A stretch of DNA of 64,000 bases from GCA-002282575 sp964646525 (GTDB taxonomy: Bacteria > Pseudomonadota > Gammaproteobacteria > Thiomicrospirales > Thiomicrospiraceae), in contig CAZYER010000002.1 of assembly GCA_964646525.1 (NCBI GenBank), forward strand, positions 1 through 64,000, written 5' to 3'. Below the pieces are notes generated by a model. That model had not been told where the DNA came from and made no database searches. It worked only from the letters and a program-made list of their open reading frames with translations. Below, piece by piece: positions 56,395-64,000 of the stretch; positions within the stretch are counted from its first letter, which is position 1, and each line of letters starts with the position of its first letter. The position numbers and the translations under genes were made by a program.

Positions 56395-57329
56395 TACACA
56401 CCCTCCTTCACATCAACTTTACACATGGGAAAACCTAACGCTTCTCGTCGAGCAACATAAGCTTCGGCCACTTGCTTAGCCATGGCACGCACCCGACCAA
56501 TAAAGCGTTGACGTTCCGTTACTGAAATGGCTTTACGCGCATCTAATAGATTAAAGCTGTGTGAGGCTTGTACCACCTGTTCATAGGCGGGCAAGGGTAA
56601 ATCTTGGCTAATCAGTGAATTAAAGGCGGTTTCGCAATCATCAAAGGTTTTGAAAAGCACATCGGTATTGGCGTGCTCAAAATTATAGGTAGACATTTCC
56701 ACTTCATTTTGATGGAAGACATCGCCGTAGGTGACTTTGCCCTGTGGACCATCTACCCACGTTAGATCGTAGACACTATCTACACCCTGTAGATACATGG
56801 CAATGCGCTCAAGACCATAGGTGATTTCACCCGATACAGGGCGACATTCTAAGCCACCGACTTGTTGGAAGTAAGTAAACTGCGTCACTTCCATACCATT
56901 CAGCCACACTTCCCAGCCCAACCCCCAAGCACCAAGCGTGGGGGATTCCCAGTTGTCCTCAACGAAACGGATATCATGCACCTTACGGTCAACACCCATC
57001 ATTTCCAGCGATTGCAGATAGAGATCTTGAATGTTGTCTGGCGAAGGCTTGAGCAACACTTGGAATTGATAATAATGCTGCAGGCGATTCGGGTTTTCAC
57101 CATAACGTCCATCGGTGGGACGACGACAAGGCTGCACATAAGCCGTACGCCAAGGCTCTGGTCCTAAAGCACGTAAGAAAGTTGCTGAGTGAAAAGTACC
57201 AGCACCCATCGGCATATCGTAAGGCTGAATCACCACGCAGCCTTGTTGCGCCCAAAATTCTTGCAGTGCCGCAATGAGTCCTTGGAAAGTTTTAATATTG
57301 TGCTTAGGGGTGGCGGATGACACGGTCAT
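56394..57329 (-). CDS. glyQ: Glycyl-tRNA synthetase alpha subunit
   Basis: Catalytic alpha subunit. 311 aa. [81 protein letters not shown] are diagnostic. Preceded by a minus-strand extended -10 (TGGTAGAAT, 57364-57369). Confidence 0.96.
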   Translation of the reverse strand: MTVSSATPKHNIKTFQGLIAALQEFWAQQGCVVIQPYDMPMGAGTFHSATFLRALGPEPWRTAYVQPCRRPTDGRYGENPNRLQHYYQFQVLLKPSPDNIQDLYLQSLEMMGVDRKVHDIRFVEDNWESPTLGAWGLGWEVWLNGMEVTQFTYFQQVGGLECRPVSGEITYGLERIAMYLQGVDSVYDLTWVDGPQGKVTYGDVFHQNEVEMSTYNFEHANTDVLFKTFDDCETAFNSLISQDLPLPAYEQVVQASHSFNLLDARKAISVTERQRFIGRVRAMAKQVAEAYVARREALGFPMCKVDVKEGV

Positions 57330-57363
57330 AACTCCAACAACATCTGGATAAAAATAGGCTTGT

Positions 57364-57369
57364 ATTCTA
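57364..57369 (-). promoter_or_regulatory. Extended -10 for glyQS
   Basis: TGGTAGAAT on the minus strand, about 35 bases before the glyQ ATG; no clear -35. Confidence 0.35.
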
Positions 57370-57424
57370 CCACAAGCAAGACACTAATCAGACGACTCAG
57401 CACCACTCAGTCTTGACACATGCT

Positions 57425-57453
57425 TTGCATATAACCGCTATCACAGGTATAAT
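57425..57453 (+). promoter_or_regulatory. Promoter of the M23 peptidase gene
   Basis: TTGCAT (57425-57430), 17 bases, TATAAT (57448-57453), 42 bases before the ATG. The best sigma70 match in the window. Confidence 0.65.
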
Positions 57454-57494
57454 AAAGGAATAAATTATCTTGTCCAAACATAGGTTACCCCCGC

Positions 57495-58862
57495 ATGATG
57501 GCAGAACTCAAACACCGCATAGCGCCCACCAAGCGCTTACACAAGCTGGTCATCGCCAGTAGTTTAACCCTCGCAACCCTCGCAACCCTTGCCTCTCTAC
57601 CTATCCAGGCTAACTTCCCGTCACGAACTTTCGAACTTCCCTTACCCGAGATAACGCGTCAAATGGATGAGTCTTTGGCTTTGCTTGACGAAGCGGAAGA
57701 AAGCGCAGAACTCGTCAGCCAATGGGTAGAGGTGAAGCCAGGCGATAATTTAGGCGTTATCATGGAGCGCGTGGGTGTGGGTGCTAGCGTAGCTGCACAG
57801 TTATCGGCTAGTCCTAATGGAGACGCTTTCCGTAAGCTGCGTGCTGGCACACACATGGAATTGAAGTTCGATGAAAACAATCAACTCGTTGCTCTCAACT
57901 ACCATTTCTCTAGTTTGAACATTCTTTCGGCAGAAAAAACCGATAGTGGTTTTGCCGTTCAGCAGATCATCAAACCCGTTGAAAGTCAGATTGTCAGCTT
58001 CAGCGGTACAATTGATAACTCACTCTTCTTAGATGGTCGCAAGGCAGGCATGCAGGCGCAGCAAATCATGGATATGGCGGATATTTTTGCTTGGGACATC
58101 GATTTTGGACGTGAACTACAACCTGGTAATACTTTTAACGCCGTTTTTGACGTTCCCTATGCCGAAGGCAAGGCGGTTGGGTCTGGTAGACTGCTCGCCG
58201 CTCGCATTGTCATTGGCAAAAAAGAACACACCGCTTTCTACCATGCCGCTAGCAAAGCCTACTACGATCAAGAAGGTAAAAGCTTACGTAAGGCTTTCAA
58301 CCGCAACCCTGTAGACTATGTTCGCATCACCTCTGGCTTTAGTAAAGCGCGTTACCATCCCGTATTACACGAAATGCGCGCACACAAAGGTGTAGACTAT
58401 GGTGCGCCCATTGGCACGCCTGTTAAAGCAACGGGTGACGGCAAGGTTAGCATGAAAGGTTGGGGCAATGGCTATGGCAATATGATTATTTTGCAACATG
58501 GCGCAACCTACACCACGGTTTATGGACATTTGTCACGTTTTGCTAAAGGCATCCAAGCTGGAAGCAATGTCAAACAAGGCGAAGTGATCGGTTATGTCGG
58601 CATGACAGGCTTGGCAAGTGGTCCGCACTTACACTATGAGTTCCGTGTTAAAGGTCAGCACGTTGACCCCTTAGGTGTTAAGTTTGTTGAAGGCGATCCG
58701 TTAAAATCTAAAGACAAGCCCGCATTTATGCAACAAGTGGCACAGCTCACAGAACGCATGAATACGCCCGTGTTGGACGATTCGACTATGGCCAAATTTA
58801 GTGATGAGACAAGCCTTAACGCTGCGCCCACACAAACAGCTTACAATACTCAATTTGAGTAA
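57495..58862 (+). CDS. M23-family murein endopeptidase (MepM-like)
   Basis: 455 aa. N-terminal signal/anchor (VIASSLTLATLATLASL), an OapA/LysM-like segment (WVEVKPGDNLGVIMERVGV), and a C-terminal LytM domain with the zinc ligands in HKGVDYGAPIGTPV and HLHYEFRVKG. GNMIILQHGATYTTVYGHLSRF is the LytM beta core. Cuts D-Ala-mDAP cross-links in the family. Directly upstream of anmK, the common gammaproteobacterial order. Confidence 0.9.
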   Translation: MMAELKHRIAPTKRLHKLVIASSLTLATLATLASLPIQANFPSRTFELPLPEITRQMDESLALLDEAEESAELVSQWVEVKPGDNLGVIMERVGVGASVAAQLSASPNGDAFRKLRAGTHMELKFDENNQLVALNYHFSSLNILSAEKTDSGFAVQQIIKPVESQIVSFSGTIDNSLFLDGRKAGMQAQQIMDMADIFAWDIDFGRELQPGNTFNAVFDVPYAEGKAVGSGRLLAARIVIGKKEHTAFYHAASKAYYDQEGKSLRKAFNRNPVDYVRITSGFSKARYHPVLHEMRAHKGVDYGAPIGTPVKATGDGKVSMKGWGNGYGNMIILQHGATYTTVYGHLSRFAKGIQAGSNVKQGEVIGYVGMTGLASGPHLHYEFRVKGQHVDPLGVKFVEGDPLKSKDKPAFMQQVAQLTERMNTPVLDDSTMAKFSDETSLNAAPTQTAYNTQFE

Positions 58863-58868
58863 TGCTTT

Positions 58869-59969
58869 ATGTTAACGCTGGGCATTCTGTCGGGAACCAG
58901 CGTTGACGCTATTGATATCGCTTTGGTCGATTGGCAAACACCATCTGCAAAGCTTGTTGCTTTTGACGAGTTTGAATGGCCAAAACCCATTCAAACCCGC
59001 TTACTGGCACTACCCGAATCCCCTCACCTTTCTCTAGCCCAAATGGGCGAACTGAATACCGCTGTAGGACAAGTGTTTTCACAGTGCATTCAATCCTTTA
59101 TTAGTAAGCAACAGATAGATCCTTCAACCATAGCGGTTGTTGGCAGTCATGGACAAACCATTTGGCATCACCCCCAAGGCGAACACCCTTTCAGCTTACA
59201 GGTTGGACATGCGGCATGCATCGCCAAACAGACGGGCATTGCCGTGGCTGCTGATTTTCGTATGGATGATATTGCCTTAAACGGACAAGGTGCCCCCCTT
59301 GCGCCAGCCTTTCACGAAGTCTTGTTTGCCAAACCGAATGAATCGGTAGGTGTATTGAATTTAGGCGGCATCGCTAACATTACCTTATTACGTGCACAAC
59401 AGCCAACCGTGGGCTTTGATACTGGCCCCGCTAATACCTTATTAGACGCTTGGTATCGGCAGCATCATAACGACTGTGCCTACGATATAGCAGGCAACTG
59501 GGCAGCCAGCGCCCCTGTTGATGACACTTTCTTAACACACTTACTGGCTCATCCCTACTTTCAACACCCCATACCTAAAAGCACGGGTCGAGAAGATTTT
59601 TCCTTGCACTGGCTTAACGAGCAGCTGACAGGGTTTACGCATCTCTCCGCAGCGCAGGTACAAAGTACCCTAATGCAATTAACCGTTGAGAACATTGCGC
59701 TTGTTGTTCGTCAAACACTAACACCAAAAAGTAGCCTCTGGTTAGCAGGTGGCGGTGTCATGAATGACGAGTTAATGAAGCGACTGAAATGTACGCTAGC
59801 TGAATATCAACTCTTGCCAACTGAGCAAAGTGGCTATCCTTCAGCGGCCATTGAAGCCATGCTGTTTGCATGGCTGGGCAAACAACGGCTAGAGGCACAA
59901 GCCATCAATCTCACCAGTATTACGGGCAGTAAAAAGCCCGCCATATTGGGCGGGCTTTGGTTACCATAA
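58869..59969 (+). CDS. anmK: Anhydro-N-acetylmuramic acid kinase
   Basis: Recycles 1,6-anhydroMurNAc. 366 aa. LGILSGTSVDAIDIALVDW, VVGSHGQTIWHHP, NLGGIANITLL, GFDTGPANTLLDAW and ELWLAGGGVMN-type LWLAGGGVMNDELM are in place. Together with the upstream peptidase it covers peptidoglycan turnover. Its last codons encode a hairpin that would end transcription of convergent gltA. Confidence 0.94.
   Translation: MLTLGILSGTSVDAIDIALVDWQTPSAKLVAFDEFEWPKPIQTRLLALPESPHLSLAQMGELNTAVGQVFSQCIQSFISKQQIDPSTIAVVGSHGQTIWHHPQGEHPFSLQVGHAACIAKQTGIAVAADFRMDDIALNGQGAPLAPAFHEVLFAKPNESVGVLNLGGIANITLLRAQQPTVGFDTGPANTLLDAWYRQHHNDCAYDIAGNWAASAPVDDTFLTHLLAHPYFQHPIPKSTGREDFSLHWLNEQLTGFTHLSAAQVQSTLMQLTVENIALVVRQTLTPKSSLWLAGGGVMNDELMKRLKCTLAEYQLLPTEQSGYPSAAIEAMLFAWLGKQRLEAQAINLTSITGSKKPAILGGLWLP
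59931..59958 (-). terminator. gltA terminator inside the anmK 3' end
   Basis: AAAGCCCGCC/GGCGGGCTTT stem. On the minus strand it is followed by a run of T, so it acts on gltA; on the plus strand it lies within the last anmK codons with a weak T-tract. Confidence 0.7.
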
Positions 59970-59980
59970 CAAGCCAAACT

Positions 59981-61135
59981 TTATCGCTGACTGATGGGCG
60001 TATAACAACGCTCACCTTCACCTATGTAAATTTGGGTAGGGCGATAAATCTTATTCTTTTTCAACTGTTCGTGCCAATGTGCTAACCAACCAGCCGAGCG
60101 AGAAATGGCAAAAATAGGCGTGTAAGAAGCCGGATCGAAGCCCATCTCACGATACAGAATACCAGAATAGAAATCGACATTCGGGTAAACACCCTTATGC
60201 GCCAGCAACTCTTTACACACTTCTTCAACAACCAAGGCGGTTTCAAACAACTTACTGAGCTTGCCGCCCTTATCAATCAGATTTTCTTGAATGAGTTGTT
60301 GCAGAATCGCTGCACGCGGATCTTTGGTTTTGTATTCCCGATGACCCATCCCCCAAATCACCTGCTTATTCGCCAATCGATTTTCAATATAAGCTCGTGC
60401 ATTTTTAACATCGCCAATCTCTTCTAGCATGACAATGACTTTTTCATTCGCAGCACCGTGCAGAGGTCCTGATAATGAACCAATCGCCGAAGAAACCACT
60501 GAACAAGGATTAGCTAAGGTTGAACCAGTTACCAAGGCGGTAAAAGTAGAAGCATTAATGGTGTGTTCTGCATGTAAAATTAAGCAGGCATCCAGCAAAC
60601 GCTCCCAAACGGGATCAGGCTCTTTACCTTTGAGCATGTACAGCATATTGCCTGCATAAGACAAGTCGGTACGCGGATTAATCGGATCATAACCATTGCG
60701 CAAGTGTTCCCACATGGCGACCAAAGTACCCATATGCGCCAAGATATTTTCTGACACTTCACGAATATAAGTGGCATCATTCTCGTCACCAGCCATATAA
60801 GCGGTAGAGGGATAGAAGCTGGCCATCGAAGCCATCACTGTTTGCAGCATGTGCATTGGGTGAGTTGTTGCTGGCAAACACTTCATTAATGAGCGAATGT
60901 TGTATTTAACACGACGATTCTCATTCAGCTTTTCGGTAAACCGTGCCAACTCATCCGCCGACGGTAATTCACCAGTCAACAGTAGCAACGCGGTTTCTTC
61001 AAATGAAGAAAATTGCGCCAACTCTGCAATGGAATAACCCCGATAGGTTAGAACACCCGCTTGCCCATCAATATACGAAATTGCCGACTCTGTCGCGGGA
61101 ACCCCAGCCAAACCAGGAATATAAGCCATTGTCAT
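59981..61135 (-). CDS. gltA: Citrate synthase
   Basis: Condenses oxaloacetate and acetyl-CoA. 384 aa, the short (dimeric-type) form. DGQAGVLTYRGYSI, HAEHTINASTF and GPLHGAANE carry the two active-site His, and GMGHREYKTKDPRA and VDFYSGILYREMGF the remaining Asp/Arg region. 2-methylcitrate synthase is the main alternative. Inserted between anmK and erpA, where gammaproteobacteria usually have nothing. Confidence 0.85.
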   Translation of the reverse strand: MTMAYIPGLAGVPATESAISYIDGQAGVLTYRGYSIAELAQFSSFEETALLLLTGELPSADELARFTEKLNENRRVKYNIRSLMKCLPATTHPMHMLQTVMASMASFYPSTAYMAGDENDATYIREVSENILAHMGTLVAMWEHLRNGYDPINPRTDLSYAGNMLYMLKGKEPDPVWERLLDACLILHAEHTINASTFTALVTGSTLANPCSVVSSAIGSLSGPLHGAANEKVIVMLEEIGDVKNARAYIENRLANKQVIWGMGHREYKTKDPRAAILQQLIQENLIDKGGKLSKLFETALVVEEVCKELLAHKGVYPNVDFYSGILYREMGFDPASYTPIFAISRSAGWLAHWHEQLKKNKIYRPTQIYIGEGERCYTPISQR

Positions 61136-61151
61136 AGATTATTACACTCAC

Positions 61152-61493
61152 TCACACACTAAAAGAAGAACCACAACCACAGGTTGATGTCGCATTGGGA
61201 TTTTCAATAACAAACCGAGCCCCAGATAAATCCTCTAGGTAGTCAATTTTAGAGCCGACCAAATACTGAAAACTCATTGAGTCGATTAAGAGTTGTACGC
61301 CCTCTTTTTCAACCGCTGTATCATCATCGTTTACCGCTGCATCAAAGGTAAATCCGTATTGAAAACCTGAACAACCACCACCAGTGATATAAACACGCAA
61401 TTTCAAGTCTGGATTATTTTCATCCGCCAACAAGGCTTTAACCTTGGCGGCTGCATTGTCTGTAAAGTTGACTGGTACAAAAGTGTCGCTCAT
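61152..61493 (-). CDS. erpA: Iron-sulfur cluster insertion protein ErpA
   Basis: A-type carrier for Fe-S transfer. 113 aa. The three Cys are present: [11 protein letters not shown] and CGCGSSF at the C terminus. [25 protein letters not shown] is typical of ErpA. Between gltA and argC on the same strand. Confidence 0.93.
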   Translation of the reverse strand: MSDTFVPVNFTDNAAAKVKALLADENNPDLKLRVYITGGGCSGFQYGFTFDAAVNDDDTAVEKEGVQLLIDSMSFQYLVGSKIDYLEDLSGARFVIENPNATSTCGCGSSFSV

Positions 61494-61548
61494 GATGTAG
61501 GCTCTCGAATCTCTATTAGTATAGGCGCTATTCTAGCACGTTATTTGG

Positions 61549-62598
61549 CTAAGGTAAGAGCGCAATGGTTTCTAATCCCATCGACTCTGGTAACCCGAAC
61601 AACAAATTCATATTTTGCACCGCCTGACCAGAAGCCCCTTTCGCCACATTGTCAATGACCGAGGTAACCACTACTTTGTTGCGACCTTGGGGACGATAAA
61701 CCGCAAGACGACACATATTAGTCCCTTTAACGCTGCGCGTTTCTGGCATACTACCAGCTGGCATGACATCGACAAATTGCTCATTAGCATAGCGTTGTTC
61801 GAACAATGCTTGCAGTTCACTAGCACTGACATCTTGCGTTAAATTAGCGTAAACCGTTACCTCAATACCCCGAATCATCGGCAATAAATGCGGGACAAAG
61901 GTAACATTGACGGGTTTGCCAGCCATTACCGCTAAACGCTCTTCAATTTCAGGTAAATGGCGATGACCATTTAAGCCGTAAGCCTTGAAACTGTCATAGG
62001 TTTCAGCAAATAACATATCGACTTTCGCATTACGACCCGCACCCGAAATACCCGACTTGGCATCGACCACCACATCTGTCACATCAATCAGGTTATGTTC
62101 AAGCAAGGGCATGAGCGCCAATTGCGTTGCAGTAGGGTAACACCCTGGATTACCGATGATCATCGCGCCCTTAATCGCTTCGCGATTAGCTTCGGGCAAT
62201 CCGTAGACTGAACCGGGCACTAATTCAGGAGAAGGATGTACATGCGCGTACCATTTTTCCCATACGGCTAAGTCTTGCAGACGAAAGTCGGCAGCTAAAT
62301 CGATCACTTTAACGCCTGCTTCAGTTAGTTCCTTCGCTTGTGCCGCTGCCACACCATGAGGCGTAGCAAAAAACACCACATCACACTCGGTCAATCGGGC
62401 TTCGTCGGGCGTGGTAAACACCAAGTCATCTAACACACTTCGCAAGCTAGGGAAGAGTTTAGCCACAAAAGTGCCCGCTTCACCGCGTGAGGTAATGGCT
62501 TGAATCGTTGCTTGTGGATGACGCGCTAAAATACGCAACAGCTCAGAACCCGTATAACCCGTTCCACCCACAATACCAACATTAATTGGCGTCGTCAT
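61549..62598 (-). CDS. argC: N-acetyl-gamma-glutamyl-phosphate reductase
   Basis: NADPH reduction in arginine synthesis. 349 aa. [17 protein letters not shown] (NADP loop), [18 protein letters not shown] with the catalytic Cys, GHRHLPEIE with the His. Not near argD-argF, so arginine genes are dispersed. Confidence 0.95.
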   Translation of the reverse strand: MTTPINVGIVGGTGYTGSELLRILARHPQATIQAITSRGEAGTFVAKLFPSLRSVLDDLVFTTPDEARLTECDVVFFATPHGVAAAQAKELTEAGVKVIDLAADFRLQDLAVWEKWYAHVHPSPELVPGSVYGLPEANREAIKGAMIIGNPGCYPTATQLALMPLLEHNLIDVTDVVVDAKSGISGAGRNAKVDMLFAETYDSFKAYGLNGHRHLPEIEERLAVMAGKPVNVTFVPHLLPMIRGIEVTVYANLTQDVSASELQALFEQRYANEQFVDVMPAGSMPETRSVKGTNMCRLAVYRPQGRNKVVVTSVIDNVAKGASGQAVQNMNLLFGLPESMGLETIALLP

Positions 62599-62711
62599 TC
62601 CACCTTGTTCCTTTTCGTTACCTTTGTTGATTGTTAAGCATAATGAAAGCGATTCAACACTGTCCAGCGTTCACCATTCAGTGTCATCCAATATTCACAT
62701 GCTGTGCCGAG

Positions 62712-64000
62712 TTATTCTGCATCTGCTTTTTTACGTGCCCGAGTCGTTTTAGGTTTAGCTGCTACCGCTTCACCCTCAACCGCTACTGCCTTTTTGCGTG
62801 TCGTTTTAGGCTTTGTTGTTGCCGCTTCTGCAGCATCACTTGATGATTTCGCCGTTGTCTTCTTCGTTGTACTCGCCTTCTTCGGTGCAGCCGCTTTTTT
62901 AGCCAGTGCTTTCGCCGAGGTTTTACCCCGTCCACGCATGGGTTTACTGGGCGCTTCTGCCAAACGACGTAAGCATTCTTCTAGCGTTAAATCATGCGGG
63001 TTTTCGGTTTTCGCAATCTTGGCGTTGATCTTGTTCACCGTATCAGCAATGTAAGGTCCCCACTGTCCATTGAGAATTTGAATGTCTGTGCCTTCAAACT
63101 TTTTCACTACTTTATTGGCTTCTTGCTCAAGCTTAGCTTGCACCAAAGCACTGGCTTCTTCCAAAGTAATATCCAGCGGATCAAAACCTTTCAGTGTGAC
63201 ATTCAACTTACCTGCCTGAATATAAAGCCCAAAAGGACCACGCTTGACCACCAGCGGTGTGCCTGCCTCAACGGCAAACAGCGTACCGTCGCTGCTGTAG
63301 GCCGATAAAATGTCTGTGGTTGCACCTAAGTCACGCGGCAACTTGAATAAATCTAATGCCTCTTCCAATTTAATGGTGTCCATACGCTGCGTGTTACGCA
63401 GACTGGCATAAACGGGTTTTTCACCAGACTCTTCTTCATTAGCACCCAATTGGGCGAAAGCACCAAAACGCCCCATACGCACAGAGACAGGCTTGCCAGA
63501 AACTGGATCGACACCCAATTCTCGCGCTTGCGATACTTCCGCACGCGAAATATGCTCCGCGGCTTCCACTTGGGTATGAAAGGGTTGATAAAACTGAGCT
63601 ACCGTTTCACGCCATTCGGCTTTGCCTTCGGCAACCGTATCAAACTGACCTTCCATACGAGCGGTAAACTGATAGTCAATCACCTCTGGGAAGTGGGCGA
63701 TAAGGAAGTCCGTGACAATGCCGGCAATATCGGTTGGGAAGAGTTTGTTTTTTTCACTGCCCGTTAGCTCGGTTTGTTCCGTTTGACTAATCTGCCCTGC
63801 TTCGAGAGACAATAGTGTCAACTGACGGGGCGTGCCTTCACGGTCCTCTTTCACCACATAGCCACGATCTTGCACCGTTGAAATGGTCGGCGCATAGGTC
63901 GAGGGACGCCCAATGCCCATTTCTTCCAGTGCTTTGACTAATGCCGCTTCGTGAAAACGCGCAGGCGGGCGAGTAAAGGTCTCTTTTGCCATGGCCGCTT
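62712..64000 (-). CDS. topA: DNA topoisomerase I, C-terminal part (cut by window)
   Basis: 430 codons of the C-terminal half; the 5' part with the active-site Tyr lies beyond 64000. FTRPPARFHEAALVKALEEMGIGRPSTYA is the conserved gate region. It continues with repeated Topo-I C-terminal modules (VKRGPFGLYIQAG; FEGTDIQILNGQWGPYIADT) in place of Cys4 zinc fingers and ends in a Lys/Ala-rich, histone-like tail. The frame is open to the window edge. Confidence 0.93.
   Translation of the reverse strand, partial: AAMAKETFTRPPARFHEAALVKALEEMGIGRPSTYAPTISTVQDRGYVVKEDREGTPRQLTLLSLEAGQISQTEQTELTGSEKNKLFPTDIAGIVTDFLIAHFPEVIDYQFTARMEGQFDTVAEGKAEWRETVAQFYQPFHTQVEAAEHISRAEVSQARELGVDPVSGKPVSVRMGRFGAFAQLGANEEESGEKPVYASLRNTQRMDTIKLEEALDLFKLPRDLGATTDILSAYSSDGTLFAVEAGTPLVVKRGPFGLYIQAGKLNVTLKGFDPLDITLEEASALVQAKLEQEANKVVKKFEGTDIQILNGQWGPYIADTVNKINAKIAKTENPHDLTLEECLRRLAEAPSKPMRGRGKTSAKALAKKAAAPKKASTTKKTTAKSSSDAAEAATTKPKTTRKKAVAVEGEAVAAKPKTTRARKKADAE

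Overview
The window looks like an ordinary Gram-negative, probably gammaproteobacterial, chromosome segment. Support comes from the mepM-like / anmK / erpA / argC neighbourhood, a dnaX-ybaB-recR operon with a small SRP RNA upstream, pilT-pilU, a rpe-gph-trpE run, a ribD-ribE-ribBA-ribH-nusB-thiL run, a trimeric-type porin and lipopolysaccharide sugar genes. A DUF3579-like gene and many short DUF1640-like coiled-coil membrane proteins suggest a Thiotrichales/Methylococcales-like lineage, but that is an inference. A run of exactly 100 N at 48467-48566 shows this is a scaffold from a draft assembly.

Layout. 1-13.5 kb (all minus): dTDP-rhamnose genes rfbBACD, then a tightly packed run reading helicase, asparagine-synthase-like amidotransferase, two tiny membrane proteins, grxD, galE, galU, microprotein, pgi, microprotein, and a UDP-glucose-dehydrogenase-like protein that lacks the catalytic cysteine. 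13.6-16 kb: argD-argF behind a terminator-like leader hairpin. 16-19.6 kb (minus): recR, ybaB, dnaX with an A9 slippery run, SRP RNA, comEA. 19.6-27 kb: pilT-pilU, then uvrB, trpE, gph, rpe. 27-31.8 kb: psiE-like, purC, bioD, a pair of convergent DUF1640-like genes split by an insertion sequence, and a decayed toxin-antitoxin pair. 31.8-44.4 kb: glnE, ispA, queD, pilD, DUF3579, the riboflavin/nusB/thiL block, nrdR, glyA. 44.4-48.3 kb: an accessory island of microproteins, truncated DUF1640-like copies and a MazF/PemK-like pair, downstream of a porin. 48.6-53.4 kb: mntH, mntR with a histidine-rich outer-membrane protein, purEK and a coupled microprotein. 53.4-64 kb: MBL-fold protein, glySQ, M23 peptidase, anmK, gltA, erpA, argC and the C-terminal part of topA.

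The most unusual signal is the set of about nine short DUF1640/CCDC90-like genes or fragments (N-terminal amphipathic/coiled-coil part, C-terminal membrane helix), often overlapping housekeeping genes by 1-4 bases. In the 44.5-47.2 kb island they are separated by a repeated cassette. Each copy is a GAAA-loop terminator hairpin, and four of the five end in an extended -10 (TGGTATAAT type) about 30 bases before the next start codon, so the repeat would both end one transcript and start the next. A second repeat family, about 50-190 bases long and palindromic, begins at or very near the stop codons of recR, rpe, ribBA and glyA.

Other points: gene decay is visible in the transposase (one in-frame TAA) and in a Phd/RelE-like pair (nonsense codons in both). 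Manganese import (mntH), its regulator (mntR) and a putative outer-membrane channel lie together. RibBA and DnaX have each lost zinc-site cysteines. No tRNA, rRNA or CRISPR array was seen.
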